64,000 nt of DNA from JAQBDA01 sp963709875 (GCA_963709875.1 CAVPYB010000001.1:1-64000); one strand, 5' to 3'; counted from the first letter of the stretch, positions 26,516 through 38,072 are shown. The notes: generated by a model from the letters alone, not told the origin. A program made the numbers and translations.

Positions 26516-28015
26516 ATGAAACCCACCACAGACGCCGGTATCACCAGCGGGCTGAGCGAAGCCCTTGAGATGCTGCTGCCCGCGCTGGAGCAGTTCCTGC
26601 AGTTCGAGGATAAAGACCTCGCGGCGAGCGAGTACGAGCAGTGGTACGCATCGCTCAATGAACGCCTGCCCGAGGACGGTAGGGGAGCACAGGCAACTTT
26701 ACAGGTCTTGAAAGAGGTGATCATCCCGCGCGGTCTGCGCACCGGTGCGCCGGGTTTTTCCGGCTGGGTCACTACCATGCCAACCATTGTCCCGGCTGTT
26801 GCCGGGTTCAGCTCGAGCTTTGCCGGCGCCCAGCGCTGGTGGGTGCAGCCGTACAACTTCCTGGAGCACCTGGCCCTGGAATGGCTCAAGGAGCTTTTGG
26901 GGCTGCCGGCCTCCTACCAGGGCACCTTCAATAGCGGAGGCTCGGCCGCAAACCTGATCGCCCTGGCTGCAGCCCGGCAGTGGGCCTGCGAGCAGCATGA
27001 TATCGACGCAGCCCGGGACGGTCTGGAGATGCTTGTCAAGCCTCGTCTCTATGCATCTAACCAGGTACATCATGTAATTACCCGGGCTGCTGCAGTTCTG
27101 GGCCTGGGACGCCGTTCTGTGGTCCAGATCCCCATGGACGCTCACCAGCGCATGCTCCCCGGCGCGCTGCGTGAGCGCTTGCGGCAGGATGTGACAGATG
27201 GCTGCACTCCGATCGCCGTGATCGCCACCGCGGGTACGGTGAACACCGGAGCCATCGATCCGCTCGCAGATATTCTGCAAATATGCCGCGAGGAGAAGGT
27301 CTGGCTGCACGTCGACGGTGCCTATGGCGGGTTTGGCGTGCTCGATCCTGAAGTCGCCCCGCTTTACCAGGGTCTCGCCGAGGCCAACTCGCTGGCGGTC
27401 GACCCGCACAAGTGGCTTGCGGTGCCACTGGGCTGCGGAGCTACCTTCGTCCGCGACCGCGCCCTGCTCGGTCGAGCGCTCACGTTGGAGCCGGCCGAAT
27501 ATCTGGAAGGCTCGGCGGGACAGCAAGGGGCGGTGACTTCGCAGTTCGACGGGCTGGGCTACCCGTTCCACGACTTCAATGTCGAGCAGTCGGCCAGGTC
27601 GCGTGGCGTGACTGTGTGGGCGGCATTGAACGAAGTGGGTGCAGCCGGAATGCGTGAGCGGGTGATGCGCCACAATTCGTTCGCCCGGAACCTGGCGGAG
27701 CTCGTTCAGGCATCGCCGGTGCTCGAGCTGCTGGCTCCGGTGACGCTATCCATCTGCTGCTTCCGCTACGTGCCTGTCAAGCTGCAGGGCGACGTTGCCA
27801 GTGTCGACACCCTCAACGCCCTCAACCGCCAGATCGTCGAGCGGCTCCATCAAGAGCACCATCACATCCCGTCAAGTACAGAGATCGATGGGCAGTTCGC
27901 CATCCGGCCCTGCTATATCAACCCGCGCACAAGGCAGGAGGATGTCGAAGACCTTGCCAGGGCAGTGGAGAGGATCGGCGCAGGTGTTTGGGCACATATT
28001 GCGGCGGACAGCTAA
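26516..28015 (+). CDS. Group II PLP-dependent decarboxylase
   Basis: This 499-residue protein belongs to the aromatic-L-amino-acid/tyrosine/glutamate decarboxylase family. The ATG follows ACAGGAGGAAACG. FNSGGSAANLIAL sets the PLP phosphate pocket, IATAGTVNTGAIDPL and HVDGAYGG the ring stack and Asp, and VDPHKWLAVP the Schiff-base Lys (about residue 302). The C-terminal small domain is complete. Substrate (tyrosine, tryptophan, DOPA or other) cannot be read from sequence. High GC marks the return to core-like DNA. Confidence 0.9.
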   Translation: MKPTTDAGITSGLSEALEMLLPALEQFLQFEDKDLAASEYEQWYASLNERLPEDGRGAQATLQVLKEVIIPRGLRTGAPGFSGWVTTMPTIVPAVAGFSSSFAGAQRWWVQPYNFLEHLALEWLKELLGLPASYQGTFNSGGSAANLIALAAARQWACEQHDIDAARDGLEMLVKPRLYASNQVHHVITRAAAVLGLGRRSVVQIPMDAHQRMLPGALRERLRQDVTDGCTPIAVIATAGTVNTGAIDPLADILQICREEKVWLHVDGAYGGFGVLDPEVAPLYQGLAEANSLAVDPHKWLAVPLGCGATFVRDRALLGRALTLEPAEYLEGSAGQQGAVTSQFDGLGYPFHDFNVEQSARSRGVTVWAALNEVGAAGMRERVMRHNSFARNLAELVQASPVLELLAPVTLSICCFRYVPVKLQGDVASVDTLNALNRQIVERLHQEHHHIPSSTEIDGQFAIRPCYINPRTRQEDVEDLARAVERIGAGVWAHIAADS

Positions 28016-28078
28016 TCGGACAACTCTCCTCTCATCAAGCACTAGACAAATCGCCGGTTTTGCTATATTATTCAAGAC

Positions 28079-29333
28079 ATGAATAATATGTATTCACATC
28101 CTGATCAATATCGCAGTAGGTGGATCACTCCTCTATTACAAGATGCGATCAAAGATCACCCTGTTGTTGTGATTACTGGGGCGCGTCAAGTGGGTAAGAG
28201 CACACTGTTGTTGAATGCCGAGCCGTTCTGCAACTGGCGCTTCCATACTATGGATGACTACGATGTTTTACTTCAGGCCAACCAAGACCCGGAAGCCTTA
28301 TGGGCTGGTGCTGACCGGATTGTTCTAGACGAGGTACAAAAAGCCCCTAACCTCTTATCTGCGGTCAAAGAGGACGGTTGACCAGGAGCCAGGCAAGCAC
28401 CGCTTCATCCTTTCCGGGTCGGCCAATTTATTATTGATGAAACAGGTCAGCGAAAGCCTGGCTGGAAGGGCAGTTTACTTCATATTGGACCCAATGACAG
28501 TTGGAGAAGCTGAAGAGAGAGGGATGCCATATATTCTCCATAAGTCACTGGTGGGCGATTGGCCTGATGAGATAAAGATGCCAATCCCACCACCAGAGCC
28601 AACCAGCCTGATCCTGCGCGGCTTGATGCCAGCCTTATTGTCCATAACTTCACCACAATCCTGGGTGCGATGGTGGGAAGGCTATGTCTCAACGTATCTT
28701 GAAAGGGATTTGCGGCAGGTATCACAAGTTGATGCGCTGCTCGACTTTCGCAGGCTCATGGAGCTGACCGCCTTGCGATCAGGACAATTGCTCAACCAAT
28801 CCGAGATAGCCAGGGATGCACGCATGTCCCAACCGACGGTCCACCGCTATTTAAATATCCTGGAAACCACACATTTGTTTGAGAGGCTGCCCAGTTATTT
28901 GGCGAGTCACACTACCCGATTATTGAAATCGCCTAAAGTTTTTTGGAACGACTCAGGGCTGGCAGCCTTCCTTTCAGGGTACTATGATATCGAGAGTCTG
29001 CGCTCCGGGCGCGAATACGGGGCATATTTCGAAACACTGATCTTTCACCACCTGCGTGTCCTGACTCAGCTGATGGTCCCATCTGGTAGATTATATTTCT
29101 GGCGGCGGCAAGACGGCGTTGAGGTTGATTTTGTGATCGAACATGGACGGCGCGTGTTAGGCATCGAAGTCAAGCGCGCCAGGAAACTATCTTTCAGCGA
29201 TGTTTCTGGTCTGCAAGCTTTTTTGGATGCGCACCCTAGGGCTTCAGGTGGCTTGATAGTTTACGCCGGTGATGAAATTAGGAGAATGGACAAGGACATC
29301 CTGGCTGTGCCATGGACAGCCATCACAGGCTGA
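28079..29333 (+). CDS. AAA ATPase with DUF4143 (frameshift)
   Basis: The N-terminal P-loop (VITGARQVGKSTLL) and Walker B region (RIVLDEVQKAPNLL) belong to the AAA_14 family. After an indel near 28375 the frame continues FILSGSANLLLMKQVSESLAG, which is split here by the break, then the DUF4143 part: YLERDLRQVSQVDALLDFRR, NQSEIARDARMSQPTVHRYL (winged helix) and VDFVIEHGRRVLGIEVK (PD-(D/E)XK-like). Joined length is about 418 residues, normal for the family. The role is unknown; such proteins are widespread and often mobile. Confidence 0.8.
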
Positions 29334-29347
29334 GGTAAGCTTATAGT

Positions 29348-30527
29348 CTATCCCGCCAGCAAAATCCCTCTGATTTTCTCACCATAAGCGGTGCTGTCCG
29401 CATCCCCGGTCAGGAACTCGATCTTCTCGGGGCTATCCACCCCCAAACCCAGCTCGACCGCCCGGGCGATCTGCTCCTGCTGGAAGATCCGCCCCCTGCT
29501 GACTTCTGTCCTACAGCCGTAATCGCGCAGTATGGCAACCCCCACCGCATCGATCGCTACCCGGTCCGTGCCTGCCAGTATCACCTCTGGGGAGACGCGC
29601 TCGCCCCGGTCCGGCCCGCCGGAGATGAATGCCTCGACCCCGTCCAGAACGACCAGCGCCGGGGCGTAGGCGGCGTTGATCTCGGCGATCATCCTGCGCT
29701 GGTGGGGCGAGTTGTGCAGCTCCTGCATAAAATTATAATTATCCGAGGGCAGCCGCTTGGCGACCATGCCCACAGAATTCTTCAGAGAAAGGGTGAAATG
29801 CCCTCCGTAGCCGTGGGTCTTCAGGCAGCAGGTCTGCACCAGCGCCTGCGCTTCGCAGCAGGCGCGCGCCATCGGGAAGCCCTTCTCCCAGTGCATCCCC
29901 GGCGGCTGGAACATCACCCAGTCCTGGGCAGCCAGCTCATCGAAGACCAGCGTTTCGAAACCCAACTCCTGCCCCAGCTTGAATACGCCGATCTGCTCCA
30001 TTATTTGGCGGGTATCCCCCATGCCGCTGCGGTCGCCCACCGTGATTTTCAGCGCGCCCATCTCCTTGAGCGCCAGCACCAGTGCGGCCAGCACCTCCGG
30101 GTGGGTGGAACCGGGAGTCGGGTCGGCGCTGTTGAAGTTCGGCTTCAGGAAGACGTGCTTTCCCGGCGGCAGGGTTGATCCCCAGCAGTTCGATCGCTCT
30201 ACGCACGCCTGCCGCACGGTCGCTCGTTTTGACCAATGCCAGCCTGGCGATGCCGTCTACCGGAGCTTCTGTAGGGGGAGTGGTAAGGTCTGCATTTTCC
30301 TCGGTCGGCATGACCTCTTCCTGAGCGGTCGTGGCTGTCGGCAGTACCTCTGGGATACCGGTAGGGATCACACCAGTGCCAGTAGGGGGTACCAAAGTCC
30401 CCTGGGCGATCTCGGCATGCGAGCATGCCTCTAAAAACGGCGCCAGGGCAGCCGCCCCGCCCAGAGCGGTGAGCATGCGCAGGAACTCTCTCCTGTTGAT
30501 CGTTGATTGATAGCTATACTTTGCCAT
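29348..30527 (-). CDS. Tat-exported DUF362 protein (frameshift)
   Basis: The N-terminus carries a twin-arginine signal (NRREFLRMLTALGGAAAL) and an exported lipoprotein-like Cys (FLEACSH). A Thr/Pro linker and the start of the DUF362 domain follow. An extra A near 30165 shifts the frame; the rest (HVFLKPNFNSADP, KITVGDRSGM, CCLKTHGYGGHFTLSLKN) is DUF362, a family of iron-sulphur-linked or structural proteins. The C-terminal half has no ferredoxin Cys cluster. Joined length is about 393 residues. Confidence 0.8.
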
Positions 30528-30781
30528 GGTCGACCTCCTTCAAGGTAAATCGCCGACAAAAATGTTTTTGTTTATTAACTGATGTTACGCAGATCAAGGG
30601 AAATCGCCCATCATACCTCCTGCGTAACGTCTGTTATTAAATTTCGTTTGGCGAATTGCCCACTTTACTATTGTAAGCCAAATTAATCACCCGATCAGCA
30701 ACCTCTCGTAAGATCAGGTGTTGTAATGAGCAGTGTAAATCCACCTATTCACAATGTAAGAACCAAAAGGAGGTTTCAAAG

Positions 30782-31150
30782 ATGGGCGTAATTCTAAGTT
30801 TTATCGTCGCTCTGCTGGTTGCTGCTGTAGTGATCTTCATCGTTGGCAGGCTCAATTTAGGCCTTTCAGTCGGCAGCTTTGGGAATGCGATCATGGCCGC
30901 GCTCGTGATTGCCATCGTTGGCGCAATCGTCAACTGGCTGCTCGGATTGCTTGGCATCTCAGTTGGAGGAGGGCTGCTGGGCGCAATCGTCCTCTTGATC
31001 GTTGCCGCGATCATCCTGATGGTCAGCGACCGGTTCCTGCCTGGCATGCAGGTCAACGGATTTGTCGGCGCGATCGTAGCGGCTGTCGCCATTGCAGTGG
31101 TCAGTTGGCTGGTGGCCTGGCTCTTAGGGCTGCTCGGGATCGCCGTCTGA
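30782..31150 (+). CDS. YvlD/phage holin 4-like membrane protein
   Basis: This 122-residue protein is made of two similar halves, each with two membrane helices, separated by loops such as VGRLNLGLSVGSFG and SDRFLPGMQVNGFVGA. LLGLLGI recurs at the end of both halves, indicating internal duplication. AAAAGGAGG precedes the start. The fold matches the mycobacterial-type 4TM phage holin superfamily (YvlD), a membrane protein of unknown role in non-phage hosts. Confidence 0.75.
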   Translation: MGVILSFIVALLVAAVVIFIVGRLNLGLSVGSFGNAIMAALVIAIVGAIVNWLLGLLGISVGGGLLGAIVLLIVAAIILMVSDRFLPGMQVNGFVGAIVAAVAIAVVSWLVAWLLGLLGIAV

Positions 31151-31185
31151 CACAACCCTCTTTTACCCTAATTGAGGTTATAAAG

Positions 31186-31217
31186 AATAGGGCGTGTGGA
31201 TGGTTTCCACCGCCCTA
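31186..31217 (+). terminator. Hairpin terminator after the YvlD-like gene
   Basis: ATAGGGCG, then TGGA and its partner TTCCA, then CGCCCTAT make an imperfect stem, followed by CCTTTATAT. The T-run is weak. Confidence 0.45.
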
Positions 31218-31356
31218 TCCTTTATATCTAGATACAGGCTGCCCTCGAATGACTGTGGTGTGCACATCGCGAGACTGTACCGGTGAGCAGGGCTGATGGC
31301 TGCGCATCTTCAAAATCGCTCCGTTATAATTACCCCATCCAGGAGCAAGCAATTAT

Positions 31357-31866
31357 ATGAACCTCGCCCTGATCCTCCAGCTGATTGCTACCGCCATTAT
31401 GGTGATCGGCATCATCTTCGGCATCCAGAACATCCGCCAGTACCAGGCCAGCCGCAGGCGGGAGAGCGCCATGATGATGCTGAACTCCTTCCAGACCGGC
31501 GATTTCGTGCGCGGCCTGCTGTGCATCTTCGACCTGCCGGAGGAGGCCGGAAAGGAATACATGGACAGCCTGCCCGAGGACCAGTTCCTGTCCATCTACA
31601 TCGTGATGGGCACCTGGGAGCGCCTGGGCGTGCTGGTTTACCGGCGCGAGGTCGAGCTGGTCATGGTCGATGACGCCTACAGCGGTCCGATCATCCAGTC
31701 CTGGCATAAGCTGGGGAACTACATCCAGGAATTCCGCCTGTATGTGCAGCGCGAGACCGCTTTCGAGTGGTTCCAGTGGCTGGCCGAACGGTTGATGGAA
31801 CGCGAACAGGGCTCCCAACCGGTCCCGGCATACGAGGCGCATCGCAGCTGGAAAGCGGGGAAGTAG
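31357..31866 (+). CDS. Single-span membrane protein, DUF4760-like
   Basis: This 169-residue protein begins with one membrane helix (ALILQLIATAIMVIGIIFG) and continues as a cytoplasmic helical domain (WERLGVLVYRREVEL, SWHKLGNYIQEFR). The pattern resembles small DUF4760-type proteins with unknown function. A TATAAT (about 31325) and AGGAGC site precede the ATG. Confidence 0.65.
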   Translation: MNLALILQLIATAIMVIGIIFGIQNIRQYQASRRRESAMMMLNSFQTGDFVRGLLCIFDLPEEAGKEYMDSLPEDQFLSIYIVMGTWERLGVLVYRREVELVMVDDAYSGPIIQSWHKLGNYIQEFRLYVQRETAFEWFQWLAERLMEREQGSQPVPAYEAHRSWKAGK

Positions 31867-31958
31867 CCTCCGAGCTGCAAGTGCGGTTTGGTTTGAAAAA
31901 ATCCGCCTCTCGATTCGATGTACAATAGAACTAATCCCATAACCGCAGGAGAGACTTG

Positions 31959-33203
31959 ATGCCCATACCCGATTTCGAAGACAAGCTCGAAAAATATGCC
32001 AGCACCATCGTCAGCGTGGGCCTGGGGCTGCAGCCCGGGCAGCGTCTGATGATCAATGCCCCAGTGCTGGCCGCCCCACTGGTGTACGCCGTGGCTGCCA
32101 TCGCTTACCAGAACGGCTGCCCGCTGGTGGACGTGAACTGGCGCGATGAGCTGCTCGATCTTGTCCGCTACCAGCACGCCGGGAGCGATACCTTCACCGA
32201 GTATCCTATCTACAAGGCAGACGGCGCCACACAGCTCGTCTCAGAAGGGGGGGCGCTGCTCTCGATCACCGGGGAAAACCCCGACCTGCTGAAAGACCAG
32301 GATCCGGAGCTAATCACCACCGCCCGCAAGACTGCCCTGACGCATATGAAGCCGGTCTACGACCTGCTGGACCGCAACGGCTTCAACTGGGCGATTGTGG
32401 GCTACCCGACGCAATCCTGGGCGGGTAAGGTCTTCCCGGAGCTCGAGCCGGCCGGCCAGACAGAACGCCTGTGGGAAGCCATATTCCAGGTCTGCCGCAT
32501 GAACGAGACAGACCCGGTGGCTGCCTGGCGGGACCATATTGCAGAGCTGCAGGCGCGCGCCGAATACCTGACCCAAAAACAGTATCATGCTCTGACCTAC
32601 CGCGCCCCCGGCACGGACCTGTCCATCGGGCTGGCAGACGGGCACAAGTGGCTCGGCGGCAGCGGCACCACCGAGAGCGGGATCGAGTTCACCCCCAACC
32701 TGCCCACCGAAGAGGTCTTCAGCCTGCCCCACCGCGAGCGGATCAACGGCGTGGTGACCGCCAGCATGCCGCTCAGCTACGGGGGCACGCTCATCGAAGG
32801 CTTCTGCCTGACCTTCAAGGACGGGCGGGTGGTGCACATCCAGGCGGAGCGCGGTGAGGACGTCCTGCGCAAGCTGATCGCCATCGACGAAGGCATGAGC
32901 AGCCTGGGTGAGGTGGCGTTGGTAGCCCAGAGCTCCCCGGTGGCGAAAACTGGAGTGCTGTTCTACAACACCCTGCTGGACGAGAACGCATCCAGCCACA
33001 TCGCCCTGGGAGATGGGCTGAACTTCTGCCTGCAGGATGGCGAGGTGCTCTCGGAGCAGGAGTACACCGCCCGGGGCGGCAACAGCAGCCTGAGCCATGT
33101 CGACTTCATGATCGGCTCGACAGAGATGGATATTGATGGCGTGCTGGATGATGGAACCCGCCAGCCGGTCATGCGCTCCGGAGAGTGGGCTTTCCAGATC
33201 TAA
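31959..33203 (+). CDS. M29-family aminopeptidase
   Basis: This 414-residue cytoplasmic metallo-aminopeptidase belongs to the thermophilic AmpS/AmpT/PepS family. Metal ligands and catalytic residues appear as NLPTEEVFS (Glu), LGEVALV (Glu), NASSHIALG (His), and SHVDFMIGS (His and Asp). DLSIGLADGHKWLGG starts the C-terminal catalytic half. The ATG at 31959 is chosen for its spacing from GCAGGAGAG; a TTG directly before it is in frame. The sequence is complete and unbroken. Confidence 0.9.
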   Translation: MPIPDFEDKLEKYASTIVSVGLGLQPGQRLMINAPVLAAPLVYAVAAIAYQNGCPLVDVNWRDELLDLVRYQHAGSDTFTEYPIYKADGATQLVSEGGALLSITGENPDLLKDQDPELITTARKTALTHMKPVYDLLDRNGFNWAIVGYPTQSWAGKVFPELEPAGQTERLWEAIFQVCRMNETDPVAAWRDHIAELQARAEYLTQKQYHALTYRAPGTDLSIGLADGHKWLGGSGTTESGIEFTPNLPTEEVFSLPHRERINGVVTASMPLSYGGTLIEGFCLTFKDGRVVHIQAERGEDVLRKLIAIDEGMSSLGEVALVAQSSPVAKTGVLFYNTLLDENASSHIALGDGLNFCLQDGEVLSEQEYTARGGNSSLSHVDFMIGSTEMDIDGVLDDGTRQPVMRSGEWAFQI

Positions 33204-33299
33204 GAAATGTAAGCTGCAGGCAATGTCTTCCATGGAAATCCCGAAAATAGACGGGAGTTCCTGGGGACCCGGATAATCACACAGCCAAAGGAGTTTATC

Positions 33300-34505
33300 A
33301 TGCAGTACGATATGGTGTTCGAAGGCGGCGGCGCCAAAGGGATGGTCTTTGTCGGCGCCATGGAAGTGTTCGAAGCGGCGGGTCACTCCCACGGGCGACT
33401 GCTGGGCACATCAGCCGGCGCCATCACGGCAGCCCTGCTCTCGGCAGGCTACGATTCGCAGGAGATGCTGGAGAGTTTGTCTGAGAAGGTCGATGGGCGC
33501 CCGGTTTTCGAGGAATTCATGGCAGTGCCTCCGGCGCTAGGTAAGGACGAGATCCACAGCAGCGCAACCCGCGAGCTGCTGCGCAGCATCGACCTGCCCT
33601 TCATCCCAGACCGTTTCGAGGAGAAGCTCGACGACCAGCTGGCTGAGTGGCTGGCAGCCCAGCCCAGCCTGCGCAGCGTGTTCTCGTTCGTCGAACGCGG
33701 CGGATGGTATTCAGCCGAACATTTCCTCACCTGGCTGCGCCGCAAGATGGACAGCGGCACAAACCAGGGCGCAGCGCGCCAGTACAGCCACATGACCATG
33801 AAGCAGTTCCACGCGGCAACCGGGAAGGACCTTTCACTGGTGGCTGCGGATACATCGCGCGGGGTGATGCTGGTGCTCAACCACCGCACCGCACCGGCTC
33901 TGCCGGTGGTGTGGGCAGTGCGCATGTCGATGAGCGTGCCACTGCTGTGGCAGGAGGTTGTGTGGCAGACGGAGTGGGGCCAGTACCGCGGCCGGGATGT
34001 GGTCGGTCATTCCATCGTGGATGGCGGCCTGCTCTCGAATTTCCCCATCGAGCTGTTCCTCTCGCGCGCCGTGCCGGTGATGAAAGTGATGGGAGAGAAT
34101 GCCAGTGAGAATGTGCTGGGGATGATGATCGATGAGTCGATGGAAGTTGCCGGCGCCGAGACCGCGGCCGCAGACGCTTCGGCGTTCAGCTTTGGCAACC
34201 TGAAGACCGTGCAGCGCATCGCCAACCTGGTCAACACCGCCACCAGCGCCCGCGACAAGTCCGTGATCGATGAGTTCGAGCATTTGGTAGTGCGCCTGCC
34301 GGCGAAAGGCTACGGCATGACGGAGTTCGACATGTCCGACGAACGCCGCGAGCTGCTGGTTGAAGCCGGTCGCCAGCATATGAAAGATTACTTGGCCCGC
34401 TCCGCCCAACTGGCTTCGGAAGTCAGCTTCGGTCTGGCAGATATGGAAGGCGCAGCAGACCCGCAGCAGAAAGCGGATAAGGTGGCTTTGAAGATCCTGG
34501 ATTAA
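33300..34505 (+). CDS. Patatin-like phospholipase
   Basis: This 401-residue protein has the patatin oxyanion-hole motif FEGGGAKGM (residues about 7-15), the nucleophile elbow LLGTSAGAIT (Ser about 42) and the catalytic Asp in VDGGLLSNFP, so the Ser-Asp dyad is complete. It should hydrolyse lipid acyl esters in the cytoplasm or at the membrane. AAAGGAG precedes the ATG. A strong hairpin follows the stop. Confidence 0.9.
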   Translation: MQYDMVFEGGGAKGMVFVGAMEVFEAAGHSHGRLLGTSAGAITAALLSAGYDSQEMLESLSEKVDGRPVFEEFMAVPPALGKDEIHSSATRELLRSIDLPFIPDRFEEKLDDQLAEWLAAQPSLRSVFSFVERGGWYSAEHFLTWLRRKMDSGTNQGAARQYSHMTMKQFHAATGKDLSLVAADTSRGVMLVLNHRTAPALPVVWAVRMSMSVPLLWQEVVWQTEWGQYRGRDVVGHSIVDGGLLSNFPIELFLSRAVPVMKVMGENASENVLGMMIDESMEVAGAETAAADASAFSFGNLKTVQRIANLVNTATSARDKSVIDEFEHLVVRLPAKGYGMTEFDMSDERRELLVEAGRQHMKDYLARSAQLASEVSFGLADMEGAADPQQKADKVALKILD

Positions 34506-34534
34506 GCCAGCCTGATACCCCCTCAATGGATGCA

Positions 34535-34565
34535 GCAATATCCAGCCTTGTGGGCTGGATATTGC
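34535..34565 (+). terminator. Perfect hairpin after the patatin gene
   Basis: GCAATATCCAGCC pairs perfectly with GGCTGGATATTGC around a short loop. The trailing sequence (TTATACACC) is only weakly T-rich. Confidence 0.65.
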
Positions 34566-34823
34566 TTATACACCACCTGCATCCTGCGGGGACCCATCCC
34601 AGGCTTTACGTGGTTGACAACTCGGCTAAAATAGAATTACACTTTTGCAAGGATGACAACATTATATAGTACATTCTTCCGGATTGTGATATTTTAGAGG
34701 CTGGGCATTTAACGCCTGGACGGCAGCTAAAATCGACCCAGAAAAGGGGTTGACGGGTCGAGCCGGCAGGACAGGATGACCAGGATACCGGGATACGAAA
34801 GGACTATCGGAAGGGTTGGGGAT

Positions 34824-37800
34824 ATGGGAGATAACCATCAACGCAAACTCATCGTCAAAGAAGGTCCGCAGCCGGGAGAGACTTTTCCGCTAGAAAAGGT
34901 AGAGCTGGTGATGGGGCGAGAGCCCGGGGTAGAGATCCAGATCGACTCTCCGGGCGTCTCACGCCGGCATGCCCGTCTCTCGCTGCAATCCGGTCAGTAT
35001 TTCCTGCATGATCTGGGCAGCAGCAACGGTACCTTTCTGAATGGGGAGCGGCTGGGTCAAGCGCGCCCTCTCAAGCACGGCGACCAGATTAGGCTGGGGC
35101 GCACAGTCACCCTGGAATACCAGTCCGAAGAGCCGCAGATCTACGCCACGATGATCGAAGGTACACAGCCCGCAGTCGGCGCAACGATGGTCGAAGGCGC
35201 GCCGCTCCCGGTGGGCGCCACCCTGGTCGGAGACCAGCCGCTGCCGTACCAGGAACCCTCCGACATCAAGCTCGTCGTGGCTGTCGCCGGAGAGCCGGTC
35301 AAAACCTACACCCTCAGCCAGAGCCGCATCAGCATCGGGCGCGCCGAAGACAACACGATCACGATCAATTCACGCATCGTCTCCCGCCAGCACGCCTACC
35401 TTGAGCGCGCCCAGTCCGGCTACCGGTTGGTGGTCCTACCGGAGGCAGGCAACCCGGTGCTGCTGGAAGGGCGACCTGTGGTATCGCCGCACCAGCTGGG
35501 CCATGGCGACATCCTGCGCATCGGCAGCCTGGACCCGGGTCTGATGGTCAGCATGACCTATATCGACCCATCGCAGTCCGCTTCCAGCCAGGCATCTTCC
35601 ATCCACTTCGGTGAGAAGTCCATGCTGCAGGTCGGGCGGGATGCCAGCAACGACGTGGTGCTCGACTCACCCAGCATATCCCGCTTCCATGCCCAGATCG
35701 AACGCGTCGGGCAGCGCCATCGCCTGCGCGACCTGCGCAGCTCTAACGGCACCTTCGTCAACGACCAGCGCGTGGAGGGCGAAGTCTGGTTACAGCCCAA
35801 GGACGTCATCCGCATCGGCCCTCACCGTTTCGAGATGGGCGTGGATGAGCTTGACCAGTACGACGAGACGCGCGGCCTGCAGGTGGATGCCATCCGTCTG
35901 AACAAATGGGTGCGCAAAGACCTGAATATCTTGCAGAATATCTCGCTGGCGTTCCAGCCGCGCGAGTTCATCGTCGTGGTCGGGCAGAGCGGCGGCGGCA
36001 AATCTACCCTGGTGGATGCCATCGCCGGCTACCGCCCGGCGACACATGGCATGGTGCTGGTGAACGGCACCAACGTCTACCGCAACTTCGAGGCAGTGCT
36101 CAACGATATCGGCTACGTCCCACAGCGCGATATCATCCATATGAGCTGACCGTTTACCAGGCGCTGGATTATGCCGCCAAGCTGCGCATGCCGCGCGACA
36201 CCCGCAAAGCCGAGCGCCACGCTCGCATCATGCAGGTGCTGGAAGACCTGGACCTGGTGCACCGCAAGGATAACCAGATCAGCAAGCTGAGCGGCGGGCA
36301 GATCAAACGCGTCTCGATCGGCGTTGAGCTGCTCACCGAGCCTGGCCTGTTCTTCCTGGATGAGCCGACCTCCGGTCTGGACCCAGGTACTGAGACATCA
36401 TTCATGCACCTGATGCGCCGACTGGCAGACCAGGGGCGCACGATCATCATGGTCACTCACGCCACGAAGAACGTGATGCTGGCGGATAAGGTCGTCTTCC
36501 TGGCGCGCGGCGGTTACATGGCCTGGTTTGGGCCGCCGGAAGAAGCGCTCAAATACTTCGACCAGTTCCGCTCCGATAAGGAGCGCCGCACGCAGGAGAT
36601 GGAATTCGACCAGATCTACTCCATCCTGGATGACCAAGAGAGGGGCACGGCACAGGAGTGGGCGACGCGCTACATGGAACACCCCTCCTACCAAAAATAC
36701 ATCGTCCAGCCGCTGCAGGATACCCAGTCCCGTCTCTCAGAGGTCAGCCTGACAGAGCCAGCCAAAGAACCGCCCGCTCCCAAGGCGAAACGCAAGATGC
36801 GCGGATCAGCATTGCACCAGTTCGCCGTGCTGTCTGCCCGCAACCTGAAAATCCTGGTCAAAGACCGCACCAGCCTGGTGCTGATGCTGCTGGCACCGCT
36901 GCTGATCGGCGCGCTGGATTTCGTCATCGCACCTTTGATGGGACGTGCGCCGTTCGATTATTTCGACGGAGATGCAGCCAACGGATCGACCACGCTGTTC
37001 CTTCTCACCGTCTACTGCCTGCTGGTGGGCGGGTTCTCGCAGATGCGCGAGTTTGTCAAAGAAGCCGATATCTATAAACGCGAACGGCTGGTCAATCTCA
37101 AGATCTTTCCATACGTGGCATCTAAGGTCTGGGTGGCGCTGCTGCTCTCCTTCTACCAGGGGGCTGCGTTTACCGTGATCCATTTCCTGGCTTTCGATAT
37201 GCCGGGCGGGATGACCGCATTCGGCCTGTTCTATATCACACTGGTGTTAGCCGTGATGGCGGGCATGATGAGCGGTCTGCTGGCATCTGCCCTGGCGCCC
37301 TCTTCCAGTGCCGCCCCACTGCTGATGATCTTGCTGATCGTGCCGCAGATCGTGTTGAGCGGCGCTCTGGCGCCCGTGCCGAATAATATCAGCGCCATCG
37401 CTTCGACCCGCTGGGCCTTCGAGAGCTTTGTCGGCATCAGCGGAATGGGCTCCGATGTCGCTGCCGACACCTGCTGGCAGCTCGACGAAGAGCTGCGTGA
37501 TTCTATGGACCTAGATGACAAGCTGGCGAACGGCTGCCGCTGTATGGGGACTGCCATCTTCGCGCCTGGCTCCTGCAACTTCCCCGGCATCGGGCAGCAC
37601 TACCAGCCAGAGATCGACCAGCTCCCGCCCGTAGAACCTCCCCCGCTGGCGGACAAACCTGCCGAGCCCGAGGTCCCGCCTGCCCCCGAGCCGCCTGCCG
37701 ACCAGAACGACCAGGTTGCCATGGTGCAGTACCTGAATGCCCTGCAGTCCTACCAGGACGAAGTCAAGCTCATCCAGGACCAGTACCGCAGCCAGATACA

Positions 37801-38072
37801 GCTCTACGAGGCACAGGCGGGCATGTACCAGTCTCAGGTGGAAACCTACCAGAAGGACCGGCTGGAATATGAATTCGGCGCGCAACTCGGCGGTTGCCAC
37901 TGCTGAAGGTGTGATCAAGAGCATCAAGAAGGAGTTCGGCTGGGCGTTTGTGAACAAGCACGACCCGGATATCTTCTGGCCCTGGATGGTGAACACCTGG
38001 GTGTCCCAGGCTGTGCTGATCGGCGTATATTTCGTGATCATCCTGTTCCTGATCAAGCGCAAGGACGCCTGA
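34824..38072 (+). CDS. Triple-FHA ABC transporter (ABCG-like, two frameshifts)
   Basis: Joined, this is about 1080 residues. Three FHA domains come first (GVSRRHARLSL and GSSNGTFL; SRQHAYLERA; SRFHAQIE and RSSNGTFVND). An ABC ATPase follows with Walker A (VGQSGGGKSTLVD), signature (LSGGQIKRVSIG) and Walker B (LFFLDEPTSGLDPG), then an ABC2 permease with about six helices. A long extracytoplasmic loop rich in Pro and Gln (PPADQNDQVA) precedes the last helix. Breaks lie near 36143 (a lost G) and 37885. FHA domains bind phosphothreonine, so the Ser/Thr kinase downstream is a likely partner. An upstream in-frame ATG at 34776 is possible. Confidence 0.85.
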
